From contig CM060953.1 of NCBI GenBank assembly GCA_030765055.1, positions 181,351,239 to 181,415,238 on the forward strand: DNA of 64,000 nt, in the 5' to 3' direction. Of this stretch, positions 35,158 to 46,384 are shown piece by piece. The notes beneath the pieces are model-generated. The model was given only the letters and a program-made list of their open reading frames with translations, was not told the DNA's origin and made no database searches. This DNA is from Mantis religiosa (taxonomy: Eukaryota; Arthropoda; Insecta; Mantodea; Mantidae). The translations under genes were made by a program, and so were the position numbers. Positions within the stretch are counted from its first letter, which is position 1. Each line of letters starts with the position of its first letter.

Positions 35158-35365
35158 TTAACTCCAGAATGATATATTCAACCTTTTGCTCAGTTCTTTT
35201 GGTTTGGCATGGACATAGAACTCCTCTATGCTGGGGGATACCAGGGTATCTGCTGGCAGTGTCTTGTATACTGGTTCTCCATACCATGTACCAACTACCC
35301 ATCCGGGTACATTTGCCATCAGCTTAGCTTCCTCATCACGGTTGCGACGCAGCTGCTTCAAAAAT
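35158..35365 (-). CDS. NDUFA13: NDUFA13 exon 3 (terminal)
   Basis: The acceptor is aatgtttcag before ATTTTTGAAG; the exon begins with the third base of the split Glu codon. It encodes FLKQLRRNRDEEAKLMANVP through the end RLNISFWS and TAA at 35160-35158. Confidence 0.95.
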
Positions 35366-38300
35366 CTGAAACATTATAAGAATCAGAGTTAAGGTTGCTA
35401 CAAAATAGGAATGAACATAAGGGGGGGCTAGACGGGGCTCTTCTATGGCTACTAGCCAATGCAATATGTGCAACGTTATACAGTTAAGCATGCACACAGG
35501 CTCGCTTTGCCGAAGCATGCGGCTAATTTCTTTGCGCGCTCTAAAGATACCAATTAAAGAATTATTTTGTTTTTTCTATGTTACAGAGTTATTTTTTCTG
35601 AGGATTACTGTCCAAATCCCAGGTCTGTAGCACATCTGGTTTCAGAGAAATGGAAAGATAAGACGCCTGACGAGAAAGAAAAGAATTATTAACTTTCAGT
35701 GAAGAAAAGCACACACGTGCTATGCTGCAGTTGCATTTTGTGCCCTGCATTCAGTAAAATGGTGATCTTTTAAGAGCGCACACACGCTTTTCAAAGTTAG
35801 TAAATATACCGCTTAGCAAGCCTAGTACTGGTGCACCTAGTAGTAACTGCAAAACGACTCATAAGATTTTACATAAATAGGCTACAAATATTCTTATTAA
35901 TATGTATTCCTTTTTCAAGCAGATGTCAATTGAAGACCTTTATGGAAAGTACAAATTTCGCTTAGATTCGAGAATTAATGTTACAAGCTTGTCACGTGAG
36001 TGCTCTTTCTGTGACCAACATTGTTAAAGAAGGCAAACAGTTTACCAAATTAAGAGTTTTCATATTTAGATATCCAGGGAAACATCGGGCAGCTAAAAAA
36101 TCGTGCTATCAACTTGGACAATTTTCAAAAGTGTGTTTCACGTAGAACAAATTATAATTTATATGACAAGGGTGAATATCCAACTGCCAAAAGGCTGACC
36201 AATTTAATGAGGGCGAAAATAGAATATACAGATTCTGTATCTTCTATGTATAATATTCTGAAATCTCTTGGGTTCAAATATAAGAGAACCAATGATGGTC
36301 ACAAATTTCTGCTTGAAAGAAGCGATATTGTTGCTGCAAGACTAAAATATCTGCGCATAATGCATAACATTAATACATGAGATTCATGGTGTAAAAATAC
36401 TTTATAAATACACATTCATATCTTCCTATTTATTAAGTATTTTAATGAAACAAAAATTGGTTTCAAGTCCATTACAGACAGTATACAAATATGGCATCAT
36501 TAAAATTTGTAATTTGTAATATTTATTTGTGTACTAAGCTATTACAATTGTTGAGCTGATCACCAGTATTTGGCCCAGGCCATTAATTGGTGAGCAGCCC
36601 GTTGAATTACAAAATGTGTAGTACACTACTTACATTTCTATTACTACTACCATTACTACTATTGCTTACACACTATTGTTCATTTCCTTTTTTCACAGTC
36701 CACTTCCATTTATTTTTCACTTTATCTAAGAACTGACCTACATTCTTGAGATTTTTATCTATAATTTTACATATATCAGGACTTCGCTTAATTTTTCTCC
36801 AGATGTATTCTTTTCGCCAAATCTCTGTTTCCCTGCATTCAAAAAGGATATGTTCCACATCTTCCTTACCCCCACACAATGGGCACTTGTCTTTCACAAA
36901 CCCATTCCGCTGCCCTTTTAGCCTCCACACTCCTGCTCTCAGCCATGCTATCCCCTTCCTTTCTTCATTAATGGTTTTATCTATATACTGCTCCCTTCCC
37001 CAGCCACTTTTTAACTCAACATAATATACCAATGACCTCTTTTCACCTAACTGGCTGAACAGTTTTTGAATTTCTATATCTTCAAATCTTTTTCTAACAC
37101 CCTTCCAGAAACCTTTATAATTTCTCTCTCTTTTTCTCCAAATATCCCCTAAGCCATTATTTTCTAAATTGTTTCATAGAGTGCTTGCCCAGCCCGAGCT
37201 TTGCAGACTTGCTTCTTGATATTTTAAACATTGTTGCAATAAGCTGCCTTCATCTAAATTCAAGATCCTATGCCAGTATTTCAAGGCTCTTTCCATTATT
37301 AACCCTTTCCTTGTTACTCTCCCCATTTCAATTTGAGCAACTTGTTTGCTGTTGCCATTGGCAGCCCCAAAACTTCCTTACAGAACATCCTGTGTATCTG
37401 ATCCACAACTTCCCACCCATTCTCAAGTCCCCATATTTCAATGCCATATAGCATTCTGGCCTCGACTACAGAACTATATACTCTTTCCAACCATTTCATC
37501 TCCATCTCCGGCATTTTATATAGACACCCTCTCACAGCCATCATTGCTGCTTTCCCTTTTGCCAGTGCTGATTTCTTTTGTTTTTCCCATTTGCCTCCTG
37601 CATCTAATTTTAATCCTAAGTAAGTACAGTCACGCACTACTTTGTATTCAGCTTCTCCCTTCTTCCACTTTTCATATTTACTCAATTTAGTTCCTTTTTT
37701 AAATACTACAATTTGAGTTTTTTCGCTGTTTACCTTTAAGCCCCACTCTGAACAGTATTTCTCCACCTCTTGCAAAGATATTTTTAACCCATTAACAGTA
37801 ATGGACATTATTACCAAATCGTCTGCAAAAAGTAAACCTGGGATTTGTAAGTTGTTTATTACTGGTATGAGACTATTATTCTTACTTATATTTTGTAATA
37901 CATCATCAATAAATAAATTGAATAAAATTGGAGTTAGCTTGCACCCTTGCCTTAGTCCTTTTCCCTCCAGTTGTATTTTTTAGTTAGTACCCCTTCTTCA
38001 TATTTTATGCAAAATGTATTTTCATTATACAATTCTTTTAGTATAGTTACCATTTGATTACTCACTCCTTTCATTAACAGATCATTAAAATATAAACTAT
38101 ATGTACAAATGGTTGAAATGTCACTATTTTGTTTTTCTGTAGCACACATCTTATTTCGTAGAACACATCTAATTTGAATCATTTTGTTTTGTGTGTATAT
38201 GAACGATAGCTATGTAAGTGAACTGTTCTCCAGTTCAACGTTTTAAGGTTGAGAATGTACAATAGTCATTGTGTATTTTCTCACACACATGCTGAAATAT

Positions 38301-39177
38301 TAAGTGAACTTCTTTGTCAGCATTGTATCACTGTACATCTCAGAATTTGTATGATACTTGGTAGGTTGAGACAAAGACAGATATATCTTCTTTGTTGCTC
38401 GATTGCTGTGGAACTGGCAACACCAAGACGGTGGGATAACCATATTGGCTCAACCCATGTTCATTCTTATTTTGTAGCTACTCTGCAACACTATACAGAT
38501 GAACAAAGTTGACTTTCTTGTTTGCACCTAAAAATTTAATGGTGGGAAGATTATACTAAGCTGTAAGATATAATTAGCTGTAATGCTTTATGCTGTTCAA
38601 CACTTCAAACTGTAAAAGCTTTGTTGAAAGATATCACTGTCTCATCCTCCTGTTGCTCCAGCTATAAAATATAGTGATATAAAGTTAGTTCTTTTTGTAA
38701 TCAGTTGCATTCTAGTACCTGTTGTTTGCTACAAGAAGTCGCAGTAATGAGTGATTAGCTCAGTGACAAAGTAATGACAGAAGCATGTGCGGTATGCAAT
38801 GGTTTATAAATTGTGGTAAAGATGCTGTACCAGTCATCCAAAACAAAATGTAAAAACAGAGGAAATTTATGTAAATAATATAAAAGGGGCTTTAGGGGAA
38901 GATGTGAGCACTAGCAGCCTGTAAGCCTCCCACAGTTTCTTTTATAGCAAAATCATAAAATCTTATTACTACTGAGCATGCATAGAATAAACTGTCAACC
39001 CTATTGTATAAATGTAATCCATGAGAAGCCATTATTTAAATCCCCATCTATATACACATTAATCTAAATGCAGTAAGCTTAACCGTAGACTAAATTTTGA
39101 AACCACAGGTTATCTCATTTTAATACTGCTACCCTCAAACTGATTTCCAGTTTCAAGCTGGCAGTGTTTTTTGCATG

Positions 39178-39262
<85 letters not shown>

Positions 39263-42200
39263 TGATGATGAATTTGTGTTTAAGGGTGCTCAACTTCAAG
39301 GTCATCAGCGCCCGTTAAAAACAATTGTAGCAGAAGACATGTATTAACCTAAAGACTACGTAAAAATATATCTATTAAAATAAACATTTAAAAGGAAAAA
39401 AACACTTAAAAAGGAACTTAACACAACAATTGAGAAAACACAATACAAATGTAAATATAAAACAAAAATATATATCTATAACAAATATTGGCAGAAGCCA
39501 ATGATAAACTATGAAATAAAAAAAAATATATATATAAAAATAAAAGACTATAAAAACAAAAAATGACTAAATCTTAAATTCAACTTTAGCGATGTAATGT
39601 AGAACCTTTTCCACCGCAGAGTTACTGTGTGCCAGGATCTCCGTCAAGCTGACCGGCAGCTGCAGAGACTCCCGCAGGTCTGCTAGGTGAATACACTCTA
39701 GCAGCACATGACAGACCAAGAGAGCCTGACCACACAACATGCAAATAGGAGAAGGGACCTTCTTCAACAGGTGACTGTGTGAGAAGTAACAGTGCCCAAT
39801 ACGCAACCGAGCCAAACTTTCTTCCTCCTGACGGGATAAGTGACTGTGTGTGTCGCCTGCTTTTTATTGCATGCGGCACCACAGACGGTGACACTGATGA
39901 TACATGAGATGACGTTAGCCAAATATGCATTTCAATTGATTCACTTCACTTCACTAACTCAGCTTATTGAATAAAATTACGCTTGATAATTTGCTTATCT
40001 ACAAATTTTGTGTGTTGTTGCCTGTGACAGCTGTGATTATGACTGGTCTTGTCTTCATTATGCTGGTCACTAATATCTGAAGTGATATGTTTCGTATGGA
40101 GAGAAAGAGACAGAGGCGATGTTGTCACTTATTGCTGCCACGTGGAGAGCGCATTAGGATTGTGTGTTTGAAGGTGTTTATTGCAGCGCTATTATGCAGG
40201 GTTTAGGATCTAACATTGTCAAGAAAACATTTCAACTTGAATTGGTCCTTCTAATCATTGCTATGACAACCATTATAATGCACCCATCTCCTTCCATTTA
40301 ATTAGCATTGCTCTAAATGGTTAGTAAACGTCAATCATGTTCTAGATTGGCGACCAATATAACAATTTCCTTTCTATTAGCATGCAAAATATTTTCTTCA
40401 CTATATGCTTCTTTTCCATTATCACTGGGCTACAATGAAAAACTAATAACACATGTTTTTTTAGCAACTGTTTAGATGAATTTTGTAAGCATTTTCTATA
40501 TATTTCCTAACTAGTCACATATTTTTTAAATAAATTTAGAAAGTGACCAACAGTACATAATTAAGTCCTGGACATTAGGAAAAAGAAAAAAGACAATCTT
40601 ATGTTAGGCAATTCAGCTTAAAATCAAATTTACATGTGCACAAGATTATTTAAATTCTGTAGCATGTTCTTCCATGTTCTGTAGCATGCTTCCCTTAAGT
40701 ATCATTATAATGTTGATTATATTACTCAAAGCAAAGTAATGGCATGACAATTTGTCATTCCTTCCACCATGAGTGCAATGATATATCACAAATTTAAAGT
40801 TGTGTTTAGGTGTAGGTATAATGATTAAGAGAATGTAAATTAGTCTTTAATCTTACATTAAATTAAATCTAGAAACCACAGGACTCGAGTGATTTCACTA
40901 TGGCCCACTAAACTGATTCTTTTTTTATATTTACAGTGAAGTTAAATATTTGTAATAGGGAAATGGGACGCAAGAAATGGGGTGATGTACAAGTGAGAAA
41001 TATTGATGCAGCGAAACAATAGTAATATGAAGTTGAAACAAGTGGTGATCATTTACAGGGACAGACAAAAATTTGGTAAATAGGAAAGGAAAACTAGTGC
41101 AGGATAGAAAAGTAAATGGAAAGCGATTTCTATTAAAAGGGGCAAACATGTTTAAAGTATATAATCGCAGAAGCGCTGCACTGTTAGCGAATGGCTAAGG
41201 GCCCAGCTCAGGGGTAGCCCAAGATGTATTTGTTTTAGTACTTAATATATCATCTCACATTGTTTTAAGACTATCATATGCATTTATAAGCCAATAGAAT
41301 GTATTTCCTGGGCTTGTGGGCCATGGTCCAGAGGATGAAAATTCTCCTGACGTTTGGCTCATATCTCCAACAAGCATCTTAAATGGATTCCAGCAAGTAC
41401 CTAGCTAGAATCCTCTGAAGATGCTTGTCACAGATATGAGCAAAACGTCAGGAGAATTTTCATCCTCTGGATCACGACCCACAAGCCCGGGAAATACATT
41501 CTATTGGATTAACGCCGGCCGTGAAAGCGTAAGCATGTGCATTTATAAGGCTGAAGCAACAGACTAATAAACTGGAAGTCTGTTGTTTAGAAACATCCTA
41601 TCTGGCTGAGGTTTTCTCCAGGTTTTCTAGGCATAAGAGGCAAGATAGGGACATGTGGCATGGAATGTTCCCTTTTCTGATTTCCTCTCACAGTTAATTT
41701 AGCACATAATCAGCATCCACTACTTATGGTACCCTGTAGCAAGAATGAGTGTTAAACCTGTTGCAAATATTTACTTTGTCAGATATTAAACTGTTTGTGC
41801 ATTTTTCTCTCATGTATTAGCAATGCTGCAGAAAGAATTCCAACAGAATTCTAAACTGTTATCGCAAAGTGCACCCTAGAATTTAAAATCTTTCCTGTTA
41901 ATAAAAAAGATTATTATGCAAAACTTTGGCTGCTCAACTTCATAAATGCATTATCATTAAGCAGAAATATTATAAATGGTGTGGAATAACAAACCTATCG
42001 AGCTTAATAAAATAATATTAGGACATTCTTTACTAAAGGAGATAACTTCCACTTTAAACAAGATGGAATATATCAAAGAGTACAATAATATCATTCACAT
42101 TGCATAATACAATGGATTCAGTGCTGAATTGGTCAAAAAGAAAATTGATAAATTCAAAAGACAACAAGATGCAAACAAGTAACTATTCTTTCCCCAATCA

Positions 42201-44500
42201 GCAATAAAACTTCATACAGAAAATTTACATATTATCCCAGAGCTACACACCTTTTCCAAAAAGTCTTCAAAGAGCACAATATTACTTTGGCCGCACAGAA
42301 CAAATTCAGTGTACAACACCTTTTGAAATCACATAATACAAAGGAGATATCCACAGACAAAAAATCAGGTGTGTACCGGATAAACTGCAAAGGCTGTAAC
42401 AACTTTTACATTGGAAAAACTAAAAGGAACTTTAACATTAGGCTTAAAGAGCATTTTAGGAACATCAGGAACAAAGAAATAGATAAATCAGCAGTAGCGT
42501 ACCAATTTTGGAAGAAGAATTTTGATATAGAACGAGAAATCCACTTATTAAAAACTGTCCAAGGTCCAGCTGCATTTACCACATGGGAAAAAATCTTCAT
42601 AAAGAAATATGAAACAAAATTGTTTAATTTACCTTTGAAGAAAACCCAAACTTCAAGTTCATCAAGATACCAACAGAGATGCACCTATCGCCTCCAATGA
42701 GTTCACCAAACCAACGTCCATTAGTCAACAACAGCTGATGATGTTAGGAAGATCCTAACAAAACACGTTCTAGGTAAATGCTAACAATAAATGGAGCATT
42801 GAGTATTAGTTCAACTCAAAATTATATCAAATTCCACTATCCTGAATAAGCATAGACTTTCATGGCTGGAACTGTACATGATGTCACACATCTCAATGTG
42901 ACACTTTCAGATACTGCCATCCTGCTGGTTCAAAAGTCTACAAGAGAGTAACAAATATTTTCATGTTGTTTCTATTATGCCCATTGAAATGCATGTTCAC
43001 ACTAGGAGTGGAAAGTCTTTTGTGACTTCTCCAACAGAAAATGATGTAGTTTATTACCTCTTGAATAAGTTTCCTTACACATGTACTTTAAAGGGTACCC
43101 TGCAAGGTGCCCCATTTTCTTCTGAATACAGGGATTGAATATTTACAGTGGTTCCATTTTCTCTCTATTGTATTTGTGTATATGCAGATTTTCCACCTTT
43201 TCAGTCTGTTTTTACTTTCAGTGTGGACCTTCCCACTTGCCCAGAACTTTATGGAGGTGCTGAAAGCTTTTATCTTGGAGAATATCATAAGACTTCCAGC
43301 AGACTGATATTGTTGGTGTTCCTGGTAAAATTCACTCTTGCATTAGGACAAGTACCCACAGTTATATTTAATCTGGCCAAATTTCAACTCCTCTATTTTT
43401 AATACTAAATGTGATGCTGGAAATTCACCTGCGGTTTTTGAAGCCCTATTTATGCAATCTTCAATCAGTTTGTTACGAATCATTTTAACCCATGCTGTTT
43501 AAACTGATATGTAAGCATCACATTATACATTACTTTTACCAGAGAGACATGTGCTGCCAAGAATGCTCCCCTTTTTGCATTACTCTTCATTCTTCGACAA
43601 CTTCAGCACGTAAAAAGTATCTTGCTTCCTTTGCTCAAAATTACTGGCAGCACATTCTTGCACATTTGATACAAATGCTGCCTTTCTGTTATTTCAGGAA
43701 AGGTAAGAAGAAAACCTCAAACCATGCCAAATTAGTAGATTTCACTCCACTCCTTAGATTAGCACACTTCACTTCCAAATGCGCAGCATCCCAAATACAC
43801 ATGTTTCTGCTATGGTGAAACAAAACTTTTGCTCCAAAAGAAATCCTCCTAATTAGGAAGGACGAGTAAGTCACAGATTCCCAGGTGTTTTACATCTATT
43901 ACACAAACTCAAAGGTATTAAAAATTACTTAATCCCTGTTTTATCTGTAAAACTGTACGGTGAAATTGAACTTTAGTAAAGAATGTGGTATGGTTCAAGT
44001 ATGCTGTTGAGAATACATTTGTGTTCATTCTTCATTGAAACCATAAAGCTATGGAAGTTATGTTGCACATACTCAGATATCAAATAGTTACAATGGGAAA
44101 TTAATAAATGCAATCTAATATGAAACAAAGTACATTAAATATGTGTGCAATGCATGAAAAAGTATACATACTCTCTGTCTCTCTCTGCTATAATAATTGG
44201 TGTTAGGGCTAGCTTAGCACTTCTCATTTCAACCTTCTCTCTTCTTAGCTTCTGCAGGTTTAAGTAATATAAATACCCAGCGACTGATGTCATTGCAAAA
44301 TATCCTAAAATTATGGATATACCTGCAATAGAAGTTCATTCATTAATGCACAACGGTAAATAAATTTCTGGTGTTTTAGTGAAAACAGAAATATTAATGA
44401 AAAGAATTATACCTCCAAAATAAGTTTTTTGTGGTACTCTTTTAAATGCTATTGGCCTGTAGCCCCCTTCAGGGGGCATGTCCTGTCGAAAGGTCTCCAT
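35158..44500 (-). CDS. NDUFA13: NDUFA13 / GRIM-19, complex I accessory subunit, three exons
   Basis: This is a complete gene on the minus strand. Joined exons 44500-44413, 44322-44172 and 35365-35158 give 148 codons plus TAA (human about 144, Drosophila about 154). The N-terminus starts METFRQDMPPEGGYRPIAFK, carrying the QDMPP-GGY motif of the family. A hydrophobic span follows (ISIILGYFAMTSVAGYLYYL, residues 31-50), then the charged EVEMRS-like KVEMRSAK, IIIAERDREFLKQLRRNRDE, and near the C-terminus VPGWVVGTWYGEPVYKTLP. All splice sites are GT/AG; intron phases are 1 and 2. NDUFA13 is a single-pass inner-membrane protein needed for mitochondrial complex I assembly and also linked to apoptosis in mammals. 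Intron 2 is 8.8 kb and filled with transposons. I chose the ATG at 44500 because it is the first in frame before QDMPP. Confidence 0.95.
36070..36383 (+). pseudogene. Transposase N-terminal HTH fragment
   Basis: The frame 36114-36380 includes RRTNYNLYDKGEYPTAKRLT, then YNILKSLGFKYKRTNDGHKF and LLERSDIVAARLKYLRIM. This resembles the helix-turn-helix lead of DDE-type transposases with a winged-helix layout (Tc1/DDE_3-like) common in arthropods. The catalytic domain is absent. It lies in NDUFA13 intron 2, opposite strand. Confidence 0.5.
36540..38170 (-). pseudogene. LINE-A: RT catalytic core to C-terminus, several frameshifts
   Basis: In minus-strand order: KYEEGVLTKKYNWREKD (about 37960), GLRQGCKLTPILFNLFIDD (motif B, 37950-37890), LLFADDLVIMS (catalytic FADD, about 37830), WGLKVNSEKTQIVVFKKG and CTYLGLKL. 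It goes on with RVYSSVVEARMLYGIEIWGL (37314-37817), then KGIAWLRAGVWRLKGQ and the zinc-knuckle-like CPLCGGKEDVEHILFEC (36673-37032). It is a relatively young copy because long frames survive. The 5' half with endonuclease is missing. It lies in NDUFA13 intron 2, same strand as the gene. Confidence 0.88.
38185..39175. other. Intron sequence, no recognised feature
   Basis: NDUFA13 intron 2. A short block (tagctacaaaataagaatga in reverse, 38460-38485) also occurs at 35398-35420; otherwise nothing is named. Confidence 0.4.
39178..39260. repeat. (GT)n microsatellite
   Basis: About 83 bp of uninterrupted GT dinucleotide repeat. Confidence 0.97.
39567..39845 (-). pseudogene. LINE C-terminal fragment with zinc-binding motif
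   Basis: The minus-strand reading ARLRIGHCYFSHSHLLKKVP then CMLCGQALLVCHVLLEC is the C-terminal CCHC-like region after RNase H in jockey/I-type LINEs. The frame ends at 39567 after VEKVLHYIAKVEFKI. It abuts a SINE3 tail to the right. Confidence 0.75.
39848..39908 (-). mobile_element. SINE3 3' fragment (minus)
   Basis: The block cgcctgctttttattgcatg and cggtgacactgatgatacat is the reverse of the SINE3 3' region (catgtatcatcagtcaccg...gtagtaaaagcgggcg). Confidence 0.65.
39910..41278. other. Intron sequence, no recognised feature
   Basis: AT-rich NDUFA13 intron; nothing named. A 20-bp echo (ttctgtagcatg...ttctgtagcatg) occurs at 40657-40690. Confidence 0.4.
41291..41537. mobile_element. Inverted-pair PLE terminus with hammerhead-like core
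   Basis: Two arms of about 100 bp (41291-41395 and 41408-41513) face each other; the right arm is plus sense. They are flanked by the perfect 12-bp duplication TGCATTTATAAG (41279-41290 and 41538-41549). The right arm has CTGAAGA (41415-41421), a short hairpin, AAAACGTC (41442-41449) and AGGA pairing with TCCT. The 3' part ends aacgccggccgtgaaagcg. I assign it to Penelope-like elements by structure, not by protein. Confidence 0.7.
42287..42700 (+). pseudogene. PLE GIY-YIG endonuclease domain
   Basis: A 137-codon frame. The GIY motif is SGVYRINCKGCNNFYIGKTK (GVY...YIG), followed by the conserved Arg in RLKEHFRNIRNKEIDKSAVA and the downstream Glu-containing TTWEKIFIKKYE. In Penelope-like elements this nuclease follows the RT and is thought to nick the target. 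Upstream coding sequence (42060-42286) is frameshifted. Confidence 0.85.
42725..42778 (+). ncRNA. Hammerhead ribozyme-like motif, core damaged
   Basis: CTGATGA (42735-42741), stem II GTTAGGA/TCCTAAC (42743-42749, 42753-42759), then AAAAC where the core needs GAAA (G12 lost), and CGTT before CTAGG. The sister copy at 56806 keeps GAAA. Probably inactive. Confidence 0.55.
42830..44160. other. Intron sequence, no recognised feature
   Basis: NDUFA13 intron 2, AT-rich. Short open frames at 43107-43402 and 43492-43818 show no domain and no splice context. Confidence 0.45.
44172..44322 (-). CDS. NDUFA13: NDUFA13 exon 2
   Basis: The acceptor is tattgcag at 44330-44323 and the donor GTATGT at 44171-44166. 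It encodes the membrane segment and KVEMRSAKLALTPIIIAERD, then a split Glu codon (GA). Confidence 0.95.
44413..44500 (-). CDS. NDUFA13: NDUFA13 exon 1
   Basis: ATG at 44500-44498; the donor GTATAA follows G at 44413. It encodes 29 residues including QDMPPEGGYRPIAFKRVPQK. Intron 1 is only 90 bp (44323-44412). An in-frame AG upstream (cccacag at about 44527) leaves open a 5'UTR splice. Confidence 0.93.
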
Positions 44501-44519
44501 TTTCAGTACCACTGGTTCG

Positions 44520-45690
44520 ACCTGTGGGTTCGCCTTTCAACTGTTTCTTTATTAAGCAGACGAATGGAATTCAGATTTCTATCGCCAGATGGTCCATGAG
44601 CAACAACACAGGAATGCCACTGATAAAAATACTTTGCTTATAAATTACAAATTTGGTATTTAGTTTAAAATGTTTTTCTATTAAGAGTAAAATACACATA
44701 GTCATTCAATGTATCTATAAAAATGAGCATTTTATTATTTATCTCGTTTATCTGAAACTAATAGTTCCAGCTCAATAAACATTTCATTCCGTTGTTTTGT
44801 ATTAAACATTTCATTGTTATCCGTAATGTTGGTATAATTGACGTAAGTAATGGTGACAAAGGTGATCCCGATCAAGGTTGGATGAAAAAGTGAAGAAAAG
44901 GTACCGGTATCATAATTTCATGCATTCTCACAAATTAATTGAAGCAAAATACTTGCCTCAGTTTTCTCTGGCCTTATTTTACCGTTAGGTTAACAAAAAT
45001 GGTACCTCTGTAGGCAACAGGAGTACTTGCGTTTATTAAGGCATATCTATAATTCAATGAAAAACACGTATTTAAGTGCTGACTCGCAACTATGCAAATT
45101 AAAGTGTAGATCAGGAATAAGCAAACTGCATCAGAGAATCAAAGAATTCTAGTTTTTTAAAATTATCAGATCCACCAGAAAACATATTTTTCCTTAGGTT
45201 CCAGAGAACAAACAATTCATGTTAAATACTACTTTATGGGATATAGGATAGTTTTATAATAATACAGAAAATAACAGTCTAAGTACAGGATCATTAGAAC
45301 AAGTACACTAAGTACAAAATAATTAATACAATGCAGTGAGAAAATTTGGCATACCCATGAAAATGTATGTACTAATATACTTATTTTCAAAAGGATTATA
45401 ACGTGTGTTTTCAAGCAAATGTCATATTCGAATCAGTTTTGAAGTCTGAATGCCCATTTTAGTAATTACATGTTTTTTTAGTTAAAATGCAGCAATAAAC
45501 TTCAAGTTCAGCATATTTTTATTTTGTCATTTTCACTCTTTAAAAATAGGTATACTTTAATACTTGAAATTTTCAGGAGAGCTAAGGATATTAAAAAGTT
45601 GTGTATTAAAAATTGTGCACTTATTAAACTTTATAAGCATTTACTTTGAATGATATATTTTACAAAGCACATATTCTTAAAATTGAAGAG
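44520..45690. promoter_or_regulatory. Divergent intergenic region between NDUFA13 and HACD3
   Basis: The two start codons point away from each other 1.8 kb apart, so promoters for both probably lie here. I see no convincing TATA or initiator. A CRE-like tgacgtaa lies at 44838-44845. The assignment rests on gene layout only. Confidence 0.35.
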
Positions 45691-45691
45691 T

Positions 45692-45945
45692 GGCCGTGCC
45701 ATGGCTCAGTGGTTAGACCGCTTGGCTCTCACGAAGGTGGCCCGGGTTCGATCCCAGGCGACTACAAAGTGAGATTTGTGGTGGACAACACGGCGCTGGG
45801 GCAGGTTTTCTCAAGGACCTCTGGTTTCCCCCGCCATCTCATTCCACCGGTGCTCCATCTTCATCTCATGTATCATCAGTCACCGCCTGCGGTGCCATAT
45901 GTAGTAAAAGCGGGCGTTAAACACTACACATTTCATTTCATTTAA
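45692..45945 (+). mobile_element. SINE3, full length
   Basis: Head ccatggctcagtggttagac (A box), cccgggttcgatcccaggcg (B box), body ctccatcttcatctcatgta, and 3' end gtagtaaaagcgggcgttaa with acactacacatttcatttca. It is inserted between the divergent gene starts. Confidence 0.9.
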
Positions 45946-46300
45946 AATTGAAGAAGAATATCTGGCAGATATAATTAAAATTACTAATATTACTGATATA
46001 ATTAAAACAGTTTTCTAAGTTCAAAAAATAATTAATTACAAATATAAGCATAAATCAAAAATGATTTACATAGCACATCAAGTTATTTGTATATTTTTTT
46101 AGTTTCAGCATATCAAATTAATTTTTTACACATGTGTTATCCTAATTTGGTAATTTCTAAATCAAATACAATGGCTTAATAAAGTTTTAGGTTTGTAGGT
46201 ATAATGTGTGTATCCTAGGGCCTATTTTAATGTAAGTTAGCATAAAGAGACCACTTTCATATTTTGAAACTTATGTGTAATCTTTCTTCAGCAGAAAATC

Positions 46301-46384
46301 ATGGTGGCGGAACTGAGTCCGTTTGTTTATTGGGCACAAAGTGAAAACAATGTGACTTTAAAGGTGGACCTCAAGGATGTTCAG
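46301..46384 (+). CDS. HACD3: HACD3 exon with start codon
   Basis: 28 codons ending KVDLKDVQ before donor GTAATT. An acceptor-like ttcttcagcag lies 8 bases before the ATG, so a 5'UTR exon upstream is possible. Confidence 0.92.

Larger units (their letters stand above)
42050..42828 (+). mobile_element. Penelope-like element copy, 5' truncated (family P1)
   Basis: Shares sequence with 55999-56905 from ctttaaacaagatgg to caactcaaaattatat. It carries the GIY-YIG endonuclease end and a hammerhead-type 3' motif (42735-42774). It lies in NDUFA13 intron 2. Confidence 0.85.
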
